A stretch of 64,000 nt of DNA. Origin: Bacilli bacterium (lineage in GTDB: Bacteria; Bacillota_I; Bacilli_A; RFN20; CAG-826). Each line of letters starts with the position of its first letter. The stretch's first letter is position 1. The stretch lies in NCBI GenBank assembly GCA_900767825.1, contig CAAGAN010000035.1, positions 1 to 64,000 of the forward strand. The letters run 5' to 3'. A model generated the notes under the pieces. It saw only the letters and a program-made list of their open reading frames with translations. It was not told the DNA's origin and searched no databases. This document shows, piece after piece, positions 27,266 through 34,808 of the stretch. Made by a program: the position numbers and the translations under genes.

Positions 27266-28249
27266 TTAATGGTTCAATTTATAATCTTCAGAACCATAGG
27301 CAGCATAAACAGCAGACAATGGATTATTATTTACGATTCTATCGATGCATTCCGCTAACATGGAAGCTAATGAAATTACATGGACAAAATCTAGGCTCTT
27401 GAAACGAGAATCTAGCGGAATTGAATCAGTAACGATAACTTCGCTAAATGGGCCATTCTTGATTAAATCGAAGCAAGGATCGCTAAATACAGGGTGAATT
27501 GCAGCAATCTTGACACTATTTGCCCCACTACCTAGAAGAGCATTCGCCCCGATAACCGCGCTTTTGCCAGTATCAATCATGTCATCAATCATGATGCAAT
27601 CTTTTCCCTTTACTTCACCAATGATATTCATGGCTTCAGGTTCAAGCTTGGAATTACGTCTTTTATCAATAATTGCTAATGGGGCATTTAGTTGCTCTGC
27701 TAATAATCTAGCACGGGTAACTCCTCCATGATCAGGAGAGACAACAACGACATTATTTAAATCCGCTCCGCTAGAGATGATTGCCCTTCCTAATAAAGGT
27801 ACGGCAGTCAAATCATCGACAAGGCAAGAGAAGAATCCTTGGATTTGGGCAGCATGGAGATTAACAGTAACTACGCGGTCAACTCCAGCAGTAGTAAGCA
27901 AATGGGCAACTAAGGCAGCTGTTATTGGCTGTCTTGGTTTAGCTTTCCTATCTTGTCTAGCATAGCCAAAATAAGGGATTATCAAATTGATTTCCCTAGC
28001 ACTGCTTCTACGCAAGGCATCAATAAAGATAAGTGTCTCCATAAGGTTTTCGTTAACTGGAGTACATGTTGATTGGATGATGAATACGTCCTTGCCACGG
28101 ACTGTCTCGACTGGTTCGACAATTATTTCACCAGAAGGAAAATGACGGATGCTCCTTGAGCCAAGCTCGACACCTAGCTTCTTTGCAATAGAGGCAGCCA
28201 AGTCTTCGTTAGCGGATAAGGAGAATAGAATTGCATTGTTGTCTAGCAT
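27266..28249 (-). CDS. prs: Ribose-phosphate pyrophosphokinase
   Basis: Enzyme of 327 residues making PRPP, the co-substrate of every phosphoribosyltransferase in this region. Signatures include FSANEDLAASIAKKLGVELG, the NENLMETLIFIDALRRSSA segment, PYFGYARQDRK and the PRPP loop CIMIDDMIDTGKSAV. Divergent from the second hpt gene across 178 bp that contains a copy of the GCGCTTTC motif (28353). Probably co-transcribed with guaB. Confidence 0.97.
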   Translation of the reverse strand: MLDNNAILFSLSANEDLAASIAKKLGVELGSRSIRHFPSGEIIVEPVETVRGKDVFIIQSTCTPVNENLMETLIFIDALRRSSAREINLIIPYFGYARQDRKAKPRQPITAALVAHLLTTAGVDRVVTVNLHAAQIQGFFSCLVDDLTAVPLLGRAIISSGADLNNVVVVSPDHGGVTRARLLAEQLNAPLAIIDKRRNSKLEPEAMNIIGEVKGKDCIMIDDMIDTGKSAVIGANALLGSGANSVKIAAIHPVFSDPCFDLIKNGPFSEVIVTDSIPLDSRFKSLDFVHVISLASMLAECIDRIVNNNPLSAVYAAYGSEDYKLNH

Positions 28250-28352
28250 GATTACTTCCTTTGACCTCGATAGAGGCGATTTACTATATTAGAAGCATTA
28301 TACAATAGGAGTTTTTATATGTCCTTAAACAAAAATAATTTTTATAAAGATA

Positions 28353-28365
28353 GCGCTTTCTTTCC
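28353..28365. promoter_or_regulatory. Shared purine-locus motif upstream of hpt2/prs
   Basis: GCGCTTTCTTTCC matches the second copy before hpt (22411) at 12 of 13 positions and lies in the divergent prs/hpt2 promoter region. Confidence 0.35.
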
Positions 28366-28427
28366 CTAAATATGGGCGTTTTCAATATAATAATCTAATT
28401 CAGTTTTTATCTAAGTGGAGGAAAGAT

Positions 28428-28985
28428 ATGAAAGAGCTTATTATGTCTAGAGAAGAAATAGAAGAAGCCTGTGTTAGAATTGGTACTTCTTTGAATGAGC
28501 GTCTAAAAAATGAAGAAAGACTTCCTGTCTTTATTTGCGTCATGAAGGGTGCGATGAATTTTATGAGCGATCTAATTAAGCACATCGAAAGCGATATCCT
28601 AGTGGATTATATAAAGATATCTAGCTATGAAGGAGATAAAACTAGCGGACATATTACCCTTAAGCAAGATATATCTATTAATCTAGATTCACGTAGCGTT
28701 GTCATTGTTGAAGATATCATCGATACAGGTCTATCGATGAAATATCTTATCGACCACATAAAGGAAAAATATAGCCCAAAGCAAATTATAGTAGCTACCT
28801 TGTTAGATAAAGCCTGCGCAAGAAAGATTTCGGTCCAAATAGATTGTGTTGGAAAAACTCTTCACGAGAACAAATTCGTCGTTGGATATGGGCTAGATTA
28901 TAAAGAACTCCACCGCAATAACCCATATATCTATGTCCCTACTAAAGAAGAAGTAGAACAAATGGATATAGAAGTTGCTAAATAA
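28428..28985 (+). CDS. hpt: Hypoxanthine phosphoribosyltransferase, second copy
   Basis: Protein of 185 residues, paralogous along its whole length to the enzyme at 22502: same start (MKELIMSREEIEEAC), PRPP loop VVIVEDIIDTGLSM and C-terminus FVVGYGLDYKELHRNNPYIYVPT. A strong GTGGAGG site lies before the ATG. Two hpt copies 6 kb apart may differ in preference for hypoxanthine, guanine or xanthine, or in regulation. Its stop abuts the stop of the convergent AAA/nuclease gene. Confidence 0.9.
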   Translation: MKELIMSREEIEEACVRIGTSLNERLKNEERLPVFICVMKGAMNFMSDLIKHIESDILVDYIKISSYEGDKTSGHITLKQDISINLDSRSVVIVEDIIDTGLSMKYLIDHIKEKYSPKQIIVATLLDKACARKISVQIDCVGKTLHENKFVVGYGLDYKELHRNNPYIYVPTKEEVEQMDIEVAK

Positions 28986-30806
28986 TTAGGCGTTATTAGT
29001 AAAATTATTCCTAGATTCTAGTTTTACATTCTTATTAAAGAAGGCTATCCCTACTTTAATGATTTTATTTACCCCATCAAGTTTCATCTCTTCGTCATAC
29101 TTTTTCTTTTCGATTTGATCTAATGCCTTCTTGGCTAATTTATCTAGGCTAGATGTATCTTCTCCTTTTTTGAATTCGAACATGAATCCAGGGTTAGATT
29201 TATTGATTGGATTAAGACATATATCAAACCTACCCAATCCAGATTCCCTATTGGAAGAGATTTTATATCTAGAGCTAGTAATCGCACATAATCCAAGCAT
29301 CATCCCATGATAAAAAGATTCATTAGGAGTATCAAAACTAGATATAGATTCAACCATGAATTTTTCTAATATCTTTTCTAATGAATTAATGTCATTTAGG
29401 AAAATTGCCTGTTGAAAGGAAATGGCAATGCTTTCTTTCCCGGTTTTAGAAAGTATTTCTTTTTCATAGACAAAAGTAATCTCTTTATTTGGGATAGCAA
29501 CGTCACATATATAATTCCCATCAGTCTGAGGATATATCTTCAACACTTTTAAATAACCTGCAACAAGCAAGAAACTATAGATGCTATAAGGATTTTTATT
29601 AATTTCAGGATAGATAACGCTTGTATCGATATAGGTAGTAACTTTCTCCCCAATTAATAATTTATGGAGGTTTTCTTTTGTTACATCATTGGCAGCCTCT
29701 ACTATTTCCCCGATGATGTCATTACTTCCAGTTGAAAGCCAGAAAGCCTTTGGAATGCAATTAGATGAAACATAATTTATGACTGACCAAGGATTAAATA
29801 TTTCATTATTGCCAAATACATATCCATCATACCAAGAGCAAGCCTCTTCGTATTTATCTGAATAGTTGTAATAGGAAAGTAGTTCTTTTACTTCATCTTT
29901 GCTAAATCCGAAATATTCACTATATTCATCATCTAATATCGAATTGATCTTTAAGTTATTTAGTCCTGAGAAGATGCTTTCTTTTGCAACTCTAAGTATG
30001 CCAGTAAGGAAACCATATGCTAAAGATGGATTATCCTTTAATCCGCCAGAAAAAAATCCACGCATGAAATTAATAATCTTTGGATGTCCTTGTTCTAAAG
30101 GAGCGTCATATTCATCAATTATGATGATGCATTCTTTTTTATAATGTTTACATAAGAATAAAGAAAGCAATTGAAGAGACATTTCTAGATCAATTTCATT
30201 TGCAGTACCTGATGCTATTTTCTTATATTGGCTAATCTCATATTCATTTAGATAAGGGCTAGTCTCCAATTCGTTATGACGTAAGAATTCTAAAGATATA
30301 AGTTTAGAAATCTTAGAAAAAGTATCTTCATAGGATTCACATTTTACATCTTTAAAAGTAAGGAATATGACTGGATATTGACCTTGATAAGAAGTATATG
30401 GCCTACCGCATTTCCAAATATTCTTATCCTTAAAATATACAGAAGTATCTTCTTTGCTTTGCTCAAAGAATACACGGAGCATATCCATGTTTAAAGTTTT
30501 GCCAAATCTACGTGGACGGGTAAAAAGAGAAACTTGGGGCCTATTATCTAGAAAGTCCTTAATTAACAAAGTCTTATCGACATAGTAATATTCAGTTACG
30601 GCTTTCTTAAAATCAGATATTCCGATAGGAAGAGGCTTCTTTTTAGAATTAGAAGACATATTCTTATCAATAAAATCCTTAGGGACTAACCAACTTCCGT
30701 TTTCTTTTTTGGCCCCGTCAATCTCCCCGCTTTTGCACATTTGCTGAATTCGGCGGATAGATATATCTAATCTAGATGCAACTTCTTTACTTTCAAAATA
30801 AGTCAT
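28986..30806 (-). CDS. AAA-ATPase-like/PD-(D/E)XK nuclease-like protein with HTH
   Basis: I choose ATG 30806 (MTYFESKEVASRLDISI), which has AGGAGTG six bases upstream; the longer frame from 30836 lacks a site. The 606-residue protein has a MerR-like helix-turn-helix (1-45) and a linker. An AAA-ATPase_like domain follows (YYYVDKTLLIKDFLDNRPQ, FTRPRRFGKTLNMDML as P-loop, IIIIDEYDAPL as Walker B). The C-terminal PD-(D/E)XK-type domain (RFDICLN, FMFEFKKGED) is also typical. Such proteins are abundant in gut bacteria and have been linked to mobile or stress functions, but their role is not established. Direct repeats upstream suggest autoregulation through its HTH. Confidence 0.8.
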   Translation of the reverse strand: MTYFESKEVASRLDISIRRIQQMCKSGEIDGAKKENGSWLVPKDFIDKNMSSNSKKKPLPIGISDFKKAVTEYYYVDKTLLIKDFLDNRPQVSLFTRPRRFGKTLNMDMLRVFFEQSKEDTSVYFKDKNIWKCGRPYTSYQGQYPVIFLTFKDVKCESYEDTFSKISKLISLEFLRHNELETSPYLNEYEISQYKKIASGTANEIDLEMSLQLLSLFLCKHYKKECIIIIDEYDAPLEQGHPKIINFMRGFFSGGLKDNPSLAYGFLTGILRVAKESIFSGLNNLKINSILDDEYSEYFGFSKDEVKELLSYYNYSDKYEEACSWYDGYVFGNNEIFNPWSVINYVSSNCIPKAFWLSTGSNDIIGEIVEAANDVTKENLHKLLIGEKVTTYIDTSVIYPEINKNPYSIYSFLLVAGYLKVLKIYPQTDGNYICDVAIPNKEITFVYEKEILSKTGKESIAISFQQAIFLNDINSLEKILEKFMVESISSFDTPNESFYHGMMLGLCAITSSRYKISSNRESGLGRFDICLNPINKSNPGFMFEFKKGEDTSSLDKLAKKALDQIEKKKYDEEMKLDGVNKIIKVGIAFFNKNVKLESRNNFTNNA

Positions 30807-31070
30807 AAGCACTCCTCTATAAAGATATTCTAACATATAAAACGAAGCGAAGTATTAAATTTCGTTTTGATTTCGTTTTGGTTTCGTTTTAAACATCAAA
30901 ATATAGATGCAATCGAATTATTATTAATTTAGTTACTAAAATATGAACTTAAATATATAGGCAACAAATAAAAAGGCCCGGATGTTGCGCATTGTTAAGA
31001 GGCGATCCGGGATCTATCGGCTATATAGTACACTTTAGAACTTATTTTTCCTAGAAAAATCTCTATTTAA
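30807..31070. other. Intergenic region with TTTCGTTTT direct repeats and a long-loop hairpin
   Basis: TTTCGTTTT is repeated at 30860, 30871 and 30882, an 11-bp period, with an inverted near-copy AAAACGAAG at about 30839. These lie 33-84 bp upstream of the AAA/nuclease start and could be its operator. Further along, CCCGGAT (30977-30983) pairs with ATCCGGG (31005-31011) across a 21-nt loop; no T-run follows, so its role is unclear. No gene seen. Confidence 0.5.
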
Positions 31071-31106
31071 CGAAAAAACGACCCTTCAATCAATAGAAGA
31101 GCCGTT
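31071..31106 (-). terminator. Intrinsic terminator of uraA
   Basis: On the minus strand AACGGCTCTTC and GAAGGGTCGTT form an 11-bp stem (two G-T pairs), followed by a T6 run. It lies 18 bp after the uraA stop. Confidence 0.8.
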
Positions 31107-31123
31107 CATATTGAGCTAATTTC

Positions 31124-32665
31124 TTATTCAGCCTTAGCTTCAACCTTTTTATCTTTTAGGATTAGGTTCATTAAGATACCTAGGATCATTGAGAAGGCGG
31201 TTGAAGTAACAGTAATCATGGTAGAAGTTCCTGGGAAAATAAACTTCAAGGCCAATCCGCCAATTCCAGAAACTAGGATAACTGATGCGACGAATATATT
31301 TTTGGTATTAGACATATCAACTTGTTCATTGATTAACATCTTTACCCCACTAGCGGCAATAAATCCATATAGGAGCAAGGATACCCCACCAGTAACACAA
31401 GTTGGGATAGTTTCTACTACTGACATTATAGGAGATAAGAATCCTAGCAATATAGTCATAAAGCAAGCTAGGATAATAACCTTGACACTAGCAATCTTAG
31501 TAACGCCAACTACTGCAACATTTTCTCCATAAGTAGTATTGGCAGCACCACACATAACTCCACTTAAAGCCGTGGCAACTCCATCCCCAATAAGGGTTCT
31601 AGATAATCCTGGGTCAGTCAATAAATCCCTGCCGATTATTCCAGAAAGGTTTTTATGGTCACCGATATGTTCGCAGATTGTAACTAAGGAAACCGGGATG
31701 AACAATAAGGCGATGCTTCCGATTTGGCTTCCTTTTATTGGGGCAGCAGCCTTAAATGTTTCAGGAAGGAAGATGAAACTAGGTACATCGATGAAGCTTT
31801 GCACTCCGATGTTTTTGAAATTATTGACGATAGGAGAGAAATCAACTACATGGAAGGTTTCGTTTCCGCAAGCATAATACCCAATCCCAGTAAATATAGC
31901 CGCAGCAACATATCCTGCAACCATACCCATGACAAATGGGATTAAGCTTAATGTCTTCTTGCCATAATGGGCGCATAAAGCAGTTACGATCATGCCGATT
32001 AAGCCACATAATAAGGCAACTAGGTTATAAGATTCATGGCTACCGCTAGAAGAAACTAAATTATTAACAGCAGAAACGCTTAATCCTAAACCAATGACCA
32101 TGATTACTGGTCCAATTACGATGGTAGGAAGCAATTTGTTTAGCCAATTGACCCCGGCAAATTTAATAATTATCGCGATTATTACATATAGCGCACCAAC
32201 CATGGCCATACCAATTGGAAGTGCCCATATGTTAGCAAAAAATCCATTTACAACATCTCCGGCACTTGCAGCTACTGCAACTCCGTCTACTACCTTAGCA
32301 GGAACTGCACCTAAGGCAACTGCCCCGCACATTGGGGCAATATAGGCAAAGCTAGAAGCAAGGAAGACAGGTGATTTCATTTTGGTTAAGACAATATAGA
32401 ATAAAGTTCCTATCCCAGCTGCGACTAGAGTTGGGGCAATCATAGTTTGGGCTAAGGATATGCCGTTTATATTTATAAATGGTACTTTAGCACCGGCATT
32501 AGCAAATTGAGACCCAACTTCCATTGGTCCAGAAAATACTAATAGAGGAACGGTAATGCATGCGACAAACATCGCTAGCACGTGCTGAATCGCTAAGATG
32601 ATCCATTCCGAAATCTTCTTAGGAGCCTCGTTTACATCGAGGATAAGTTTTTTTGCTTGGTCCAT
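31124..32665 (-). CDS. uraA: Uracil permease (NCS2/UraA family)
   Basis: Integral membrane protein of 513 residues with about 14 membrane segments. The NCS2 signature region reads TICEHIGDHKNLSGI (substrate-binding Glu and His) and GAANTTYGENVAVVGVTKIAS; the latter is the UraA-type form. Imports uracil for Upp. AAAGGAGG precedes the start. The gene has its own terminator, and its leader contains two further minus-strand terminator hairpins (32704-32734, 32780-32814), so expression is probably set by attenuation. Confidence 0.9.
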   Translation of the reverse strand: MDQAKKLILDVNEAPKKISEWIILAIQHVLAMFVACITVPLLVFSGPMEVGSQFANAGAKVPFININGISLAQTMIAPTLVAAGIGTLFYIVLTKMKSPVFLASSFAYIAPMCGAVALGAVPAKVVDGVAVAASAGDVVNGFFANIWALPIGMAMVGALYVIIAIIIKFAGVNWLNKLLPTIVIGPVIMVIGLGLSVSAVNNLVSSSGSHESYNLVALLCGLIGMIVTALCAHYGKKTLSLIPFVMGMVAGYVAAAIFTGIGYYACGNETFHVVDFSPIVNNFKNIGVQSFIDVPSFIFLPETFKAAAPIKGSQIGSIALLFIPVSLVTICEHIGDHKNLSGIIGRDLLTDPGLSRTLIGDGVATALSGVMCGAANTTYGENVAVVGVTKIASVKVIILACFMTILLGFLSPIMSVVETIPTCVTGGVSLLLYGFIAASGVKMLINEQVDMSNTKNIFVASVILVSGIGGLALKFIFPGTSTMITVTSTAFSMILGILMNLILKDKKVEAKAE

Positions 32666-32703
32666 ACGCCTAAGCCCTCCTTTTTATTTACCTACTCCTT
32701 TTA

Positions 32704-32734
32704 GAAAAAAAGGACCTAGATAACTCTAAGTCCT
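32704..32734 (-). terminator. Attenuator hairpin just upstream of uraA
   Basis: On the minus strand AGGACTTAGA and TCTAGGTCCT (GTTA loop) form a 10-bp stem with one wobble pair, followed by T7. It ends about 38 bp before the uraA start codon, so it is placed to stop transcription before the gene unless prevented. Confidence 0.75.
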
Positions 32735-32779
32735 AAATAACAAAAGGGGTTGGATTAAGAAGAAACTGGCCAAAATAAG

Positions 32780-32862
32780 AAAAAATCTCCCTACGCTTTT
32801 TCTTTCGTATGGAGTATCTAATTCCGAGTTCCATGTTTCTACCCGGAAAATAACTCTACCTT
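32780..32862 (-). promoter_or_regulatory. Possible riboswitch/attenuator in the uraA leader
   Basis: On the minus strand a compact element (GAGT/ACTC outer pairs, TTCCG/CGGAA inner stem, loop with GGGTAGAAACATGGAACT, 32812-32856) is followed directly by CTCCATACG/CGTAGGGAG and TTTTTT (32780-32814), a second terminator. The outer GGAGTATC strand overlaps the terminator stem, so two exclusive folds are possible. I see no PyrR loop consensus and no purine-riboswitch core in this orientation. Confidence 0.45.
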
Positions 32863-32971
32863 GAAAACACTTTTTTGGCAACAAGTTTTTTATTAGCAAA
32901 AAATAGGCAAAAATATTTATAAAAATCCTTTCCAAAGGAAAGAAACATAGTTAGCTAAAAAAGAACATTTT

Positions 32972-32985
32972 TGAAAGTGCTTTCA
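32972..32985. promoter_or_regulatory. cre-like palindrome between uraA and the purine permease
   Basis: TGAAAGTGCTTTCA is a palindrome apart from its central base pair and differs by one base from a perfect CcpA-type TGAAAGCGCTTTCA. It shares the GCTTTCATAAC half with the site before hpt (22378). Confidence 0.4.
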
Positions 32986-33024
32986 TAACAAAATCATCTT
33001 GTTTTAATTTAAAATATCTCAGTC

Positions 33025-33095
33025 GAAGTCGTATATGATGGTGATATGGTCCATTAGTCTCTACGCTTTCTCCTTTAGTGAAGGCACTACGACAA
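33025..33095 (+). promoter_or_regulatory. Purine (guanine-type) riboswitch
   Basis: A three-way junction is visible. P1 is GTCGTA (33028-33033) with TACGAC (33088-33093). P2 has ATGG/CCAT arms and a TGATATGG loop. J2/3 reads TAGTCTCTACG, and P3 is GCTTTC with GAAGGC. The nucleotide before the TAC of J3/1 is C, the base that specifies guanine or hypoxanthine in this class. It sits about 90 bp before the purine permease, the expected place for ligand control of import. Confidence 0.72.
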
Positions 33096-33186
33096 GAAAG
33101 TAAAAATTGCGTTAGCTTTTCATTTTTATTCTTCTTGGATCCCACCTCATATCTGATTAGATAATTCTTCTAATAGGAGGGTAACC

Positions 33187-34740
33187 ATGGAAGAAACCAT
33201 AAAAAGCAACCCATCTAATGGAAATGGTTCCTGGAGTCCAAAGACTGGTTTTGGACGCTTTTTGGACCGCTATTTCCATATCTCGGAAAGAGGATCAAGC
33301 ATCGTAAGAGAGCTTGTAGGTGGCCTCATCATTTTCTTGGCAATGTTTTACATCTTGCCACTTAATTCCAACATGCTTGCAGGAGACTGGGCTAACATTA
33401 TTGGAGTAACCACCAGTAATGTTCGTGTCACTTTGGACGCTGCTGGAAATGTCATATTAAGAGAAATCTTAATCTATGGGGATACTTGGGCAACTGTCGA
33501 CCAAGTAAGGGCTGCAATATTTGCTGCTACAGCAATTAGTGCTGCCGTCACAACCATCTTAATGGGACTTTATGGTAAGCTTCCTGTTGGATTAGCTAGC
33601 GGTCTTGGCATCAATTCACTTGTTGCCTTCACTGTCATGCTTGGAATGGGATTCAATCTTGCCCAAGCCATGTGTATCGTCTTTGTCGATGGTATCTTAT
33701 TCTTAATCATCAGCCTTACTCCATTACGTGCTTGGATTGTACGTAATATTCCTAAGTCTTTAAAATTTGCGATTTCTGCCGGCATTGGCTTCTTCATTGC
33801 CTTTATCGGTTTCCAAAACATTGGAATCATCGTTCCAAATAGTGCTACTAGCGTTGGCTTTGGCGATTTCACTAGCCCTGCCGTCATCACTGGTATTGTC
33901 GGAATTATCATTGTTTTAGTACTTTCTTCATTCCCACAAAACAAGAAATGGAGTTTCTGGATTTCTAAATTTGCCGTCATCATTGCTATTGTCATCATGG
34001 GCATTGTCTGTGGCTCTTTAGGACAAGCAGGCGTAGCTGGCATGCCAACTTTCTATAATCCTAGCTACCATATTTCTGAAATCGGAAATATTGGCAAGAT
34101 CTTCGGCTGCTGCTTCTTTGGGTTTGATGCTTTCTTAAACCCAATGGCAATTGCCTTTACATTCGCCTTATTATTCGTTGACTTCTTCGATACCACTGGA
34201 ACCTTAGTTGGTGTTGAAGCCGGTGCTGGGATGGTTGATGAGAATGGAAATATCACCGTCAATGACCGTCCAGCCATGGTAACTGATGCTATCGGAACTT
34301 GCTTTGGTGCAGTTTGCGGTACTACTACTGTTACTTCTTTCGTTGAATCTACTACCGGTGTTGCTGCTGGAGCTAGAACTGGATTAGCTGCTGTCACCAC
34401 TGGTTTATTATTTGCCTTAAGCTTAGCTATCTATCCAGCCTTATCAATGTTCTCTTCTTCTTCAGTCACTGGACTTGCCCTAGTCTATGTCGGTGTCTGC
34501 ATGTTTAAGAACCTTGAAAAACTTGATTGGCATGACTGGGTTGCTGTTGGTAGTGGCTTCTTCACTGTCTTAATAATGACAATCTCTTATAGCATCAGCG
34601 ATGGAATTGCCTGGGGATTTATCTCCTATACCATCATGACATTAGCCTCTAACAAATTCAAAAAGAGCGATATCACTGTTGCTTGCTGTTCCCTTGCCTT
34701 CTTAGCAATCTACATAATGAAGGCTTGTCTAAAGATCTAA
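33187..34740 (+). CDS. Guanine/hypoxanthine permease (NCS2, AzgA type)
   Basis: Integral membrane protein of 517 residues with about 13 membrane segments. The start FLDRYFHISERGSSIVRELVGGLIIFLAMFYIL and the motifs ASGLGINSLVAF, ISAGIGFFIAFIGFQ, FVDFFDTTGTLVGV and TSFVESTTGVAAGARTGLAAV are characteristic of the AzgA subfamily that includes PbuG/PbuO. It imports hypoxanthine and guanine for the Hpt enzymes. A guanine-type riboswitch precedes it, AGGAGGG is the ribosome site and a terminator follows. Confidence 0.92.
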   Translation: MEETIKSNPSNGNGSWSPKTGFGRFLDRYFHISERGSSIVRELVGGLIIFLAMFYILPLNSNMLAGDWANIIGVTTSNVRVTLDAAGNVILREILIYGDTWATVDQVRAAIFAATAISAAVTTILMGLYGKLPVGLASGLGINSLVAFTVMLGMGFNLAQAMCIVFVDGILFLIISLTPLRAWIVRNIPKSLKFAISAGIGFFIAFIGFQNIGIIVPNSATSVGFGDFTSPAVITGIVGIIIVLVLSSFPQNKKWSFWISKFAVIIAIVIMGIVCGSLGQAGVAGMPTFYNPSYHISEIGNIGKIFGCCFFGFDAFLNPMAIAFTFALLFVDFFDTTGTLVGVEAGAGMVDENGNITVNDRPAMVTDAIGTCFGAVCGTTTVTSFVESTTGVAAGARTGLAAVTTGLLFALSLAIYPALSMFSSSSVTGLALVYVGVCMFKNLEKLDWHDWVAVGSGFFTVLIMTISYSISDGIAWGFISYTIMTLASNKFKKSDITVACCSLAFLAIYIMKACLKI

Positions 34741-34756
34741 ATCAAATAAAATTTAT

Positions 34757-34787
34757 GGCAGGTAGGAATTTTCTTACCTGCCTTTTT
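34757..34787 (+). terminator. Intrinsic terminator of the purine permease gene
   Basis: GGCAGGTA (34757-34764) pairs with TACCTGCC (34775-34782), followed by T5, in the gap before guaA. Confidence 0.85.
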
Positions 34788-34808
34788 CTTAATTAAAGGA
34801 GCGTTTAA

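Noticed and set aside
30977..31011. CCCGGAT/ATCCGGG hairpin as a terminator
   Set aside because: The loop is 21 nt and no T-run follows on either strand; kept only as part of the intergenic description.
32812..32862. Second purine riboswitch, read on the plus strand (GTTTCTACCCGG present)
   Set aside because: The ATATGG and CCGTAAA loops and a P1 stem are missing, and the associated terminators point to the minus strand.
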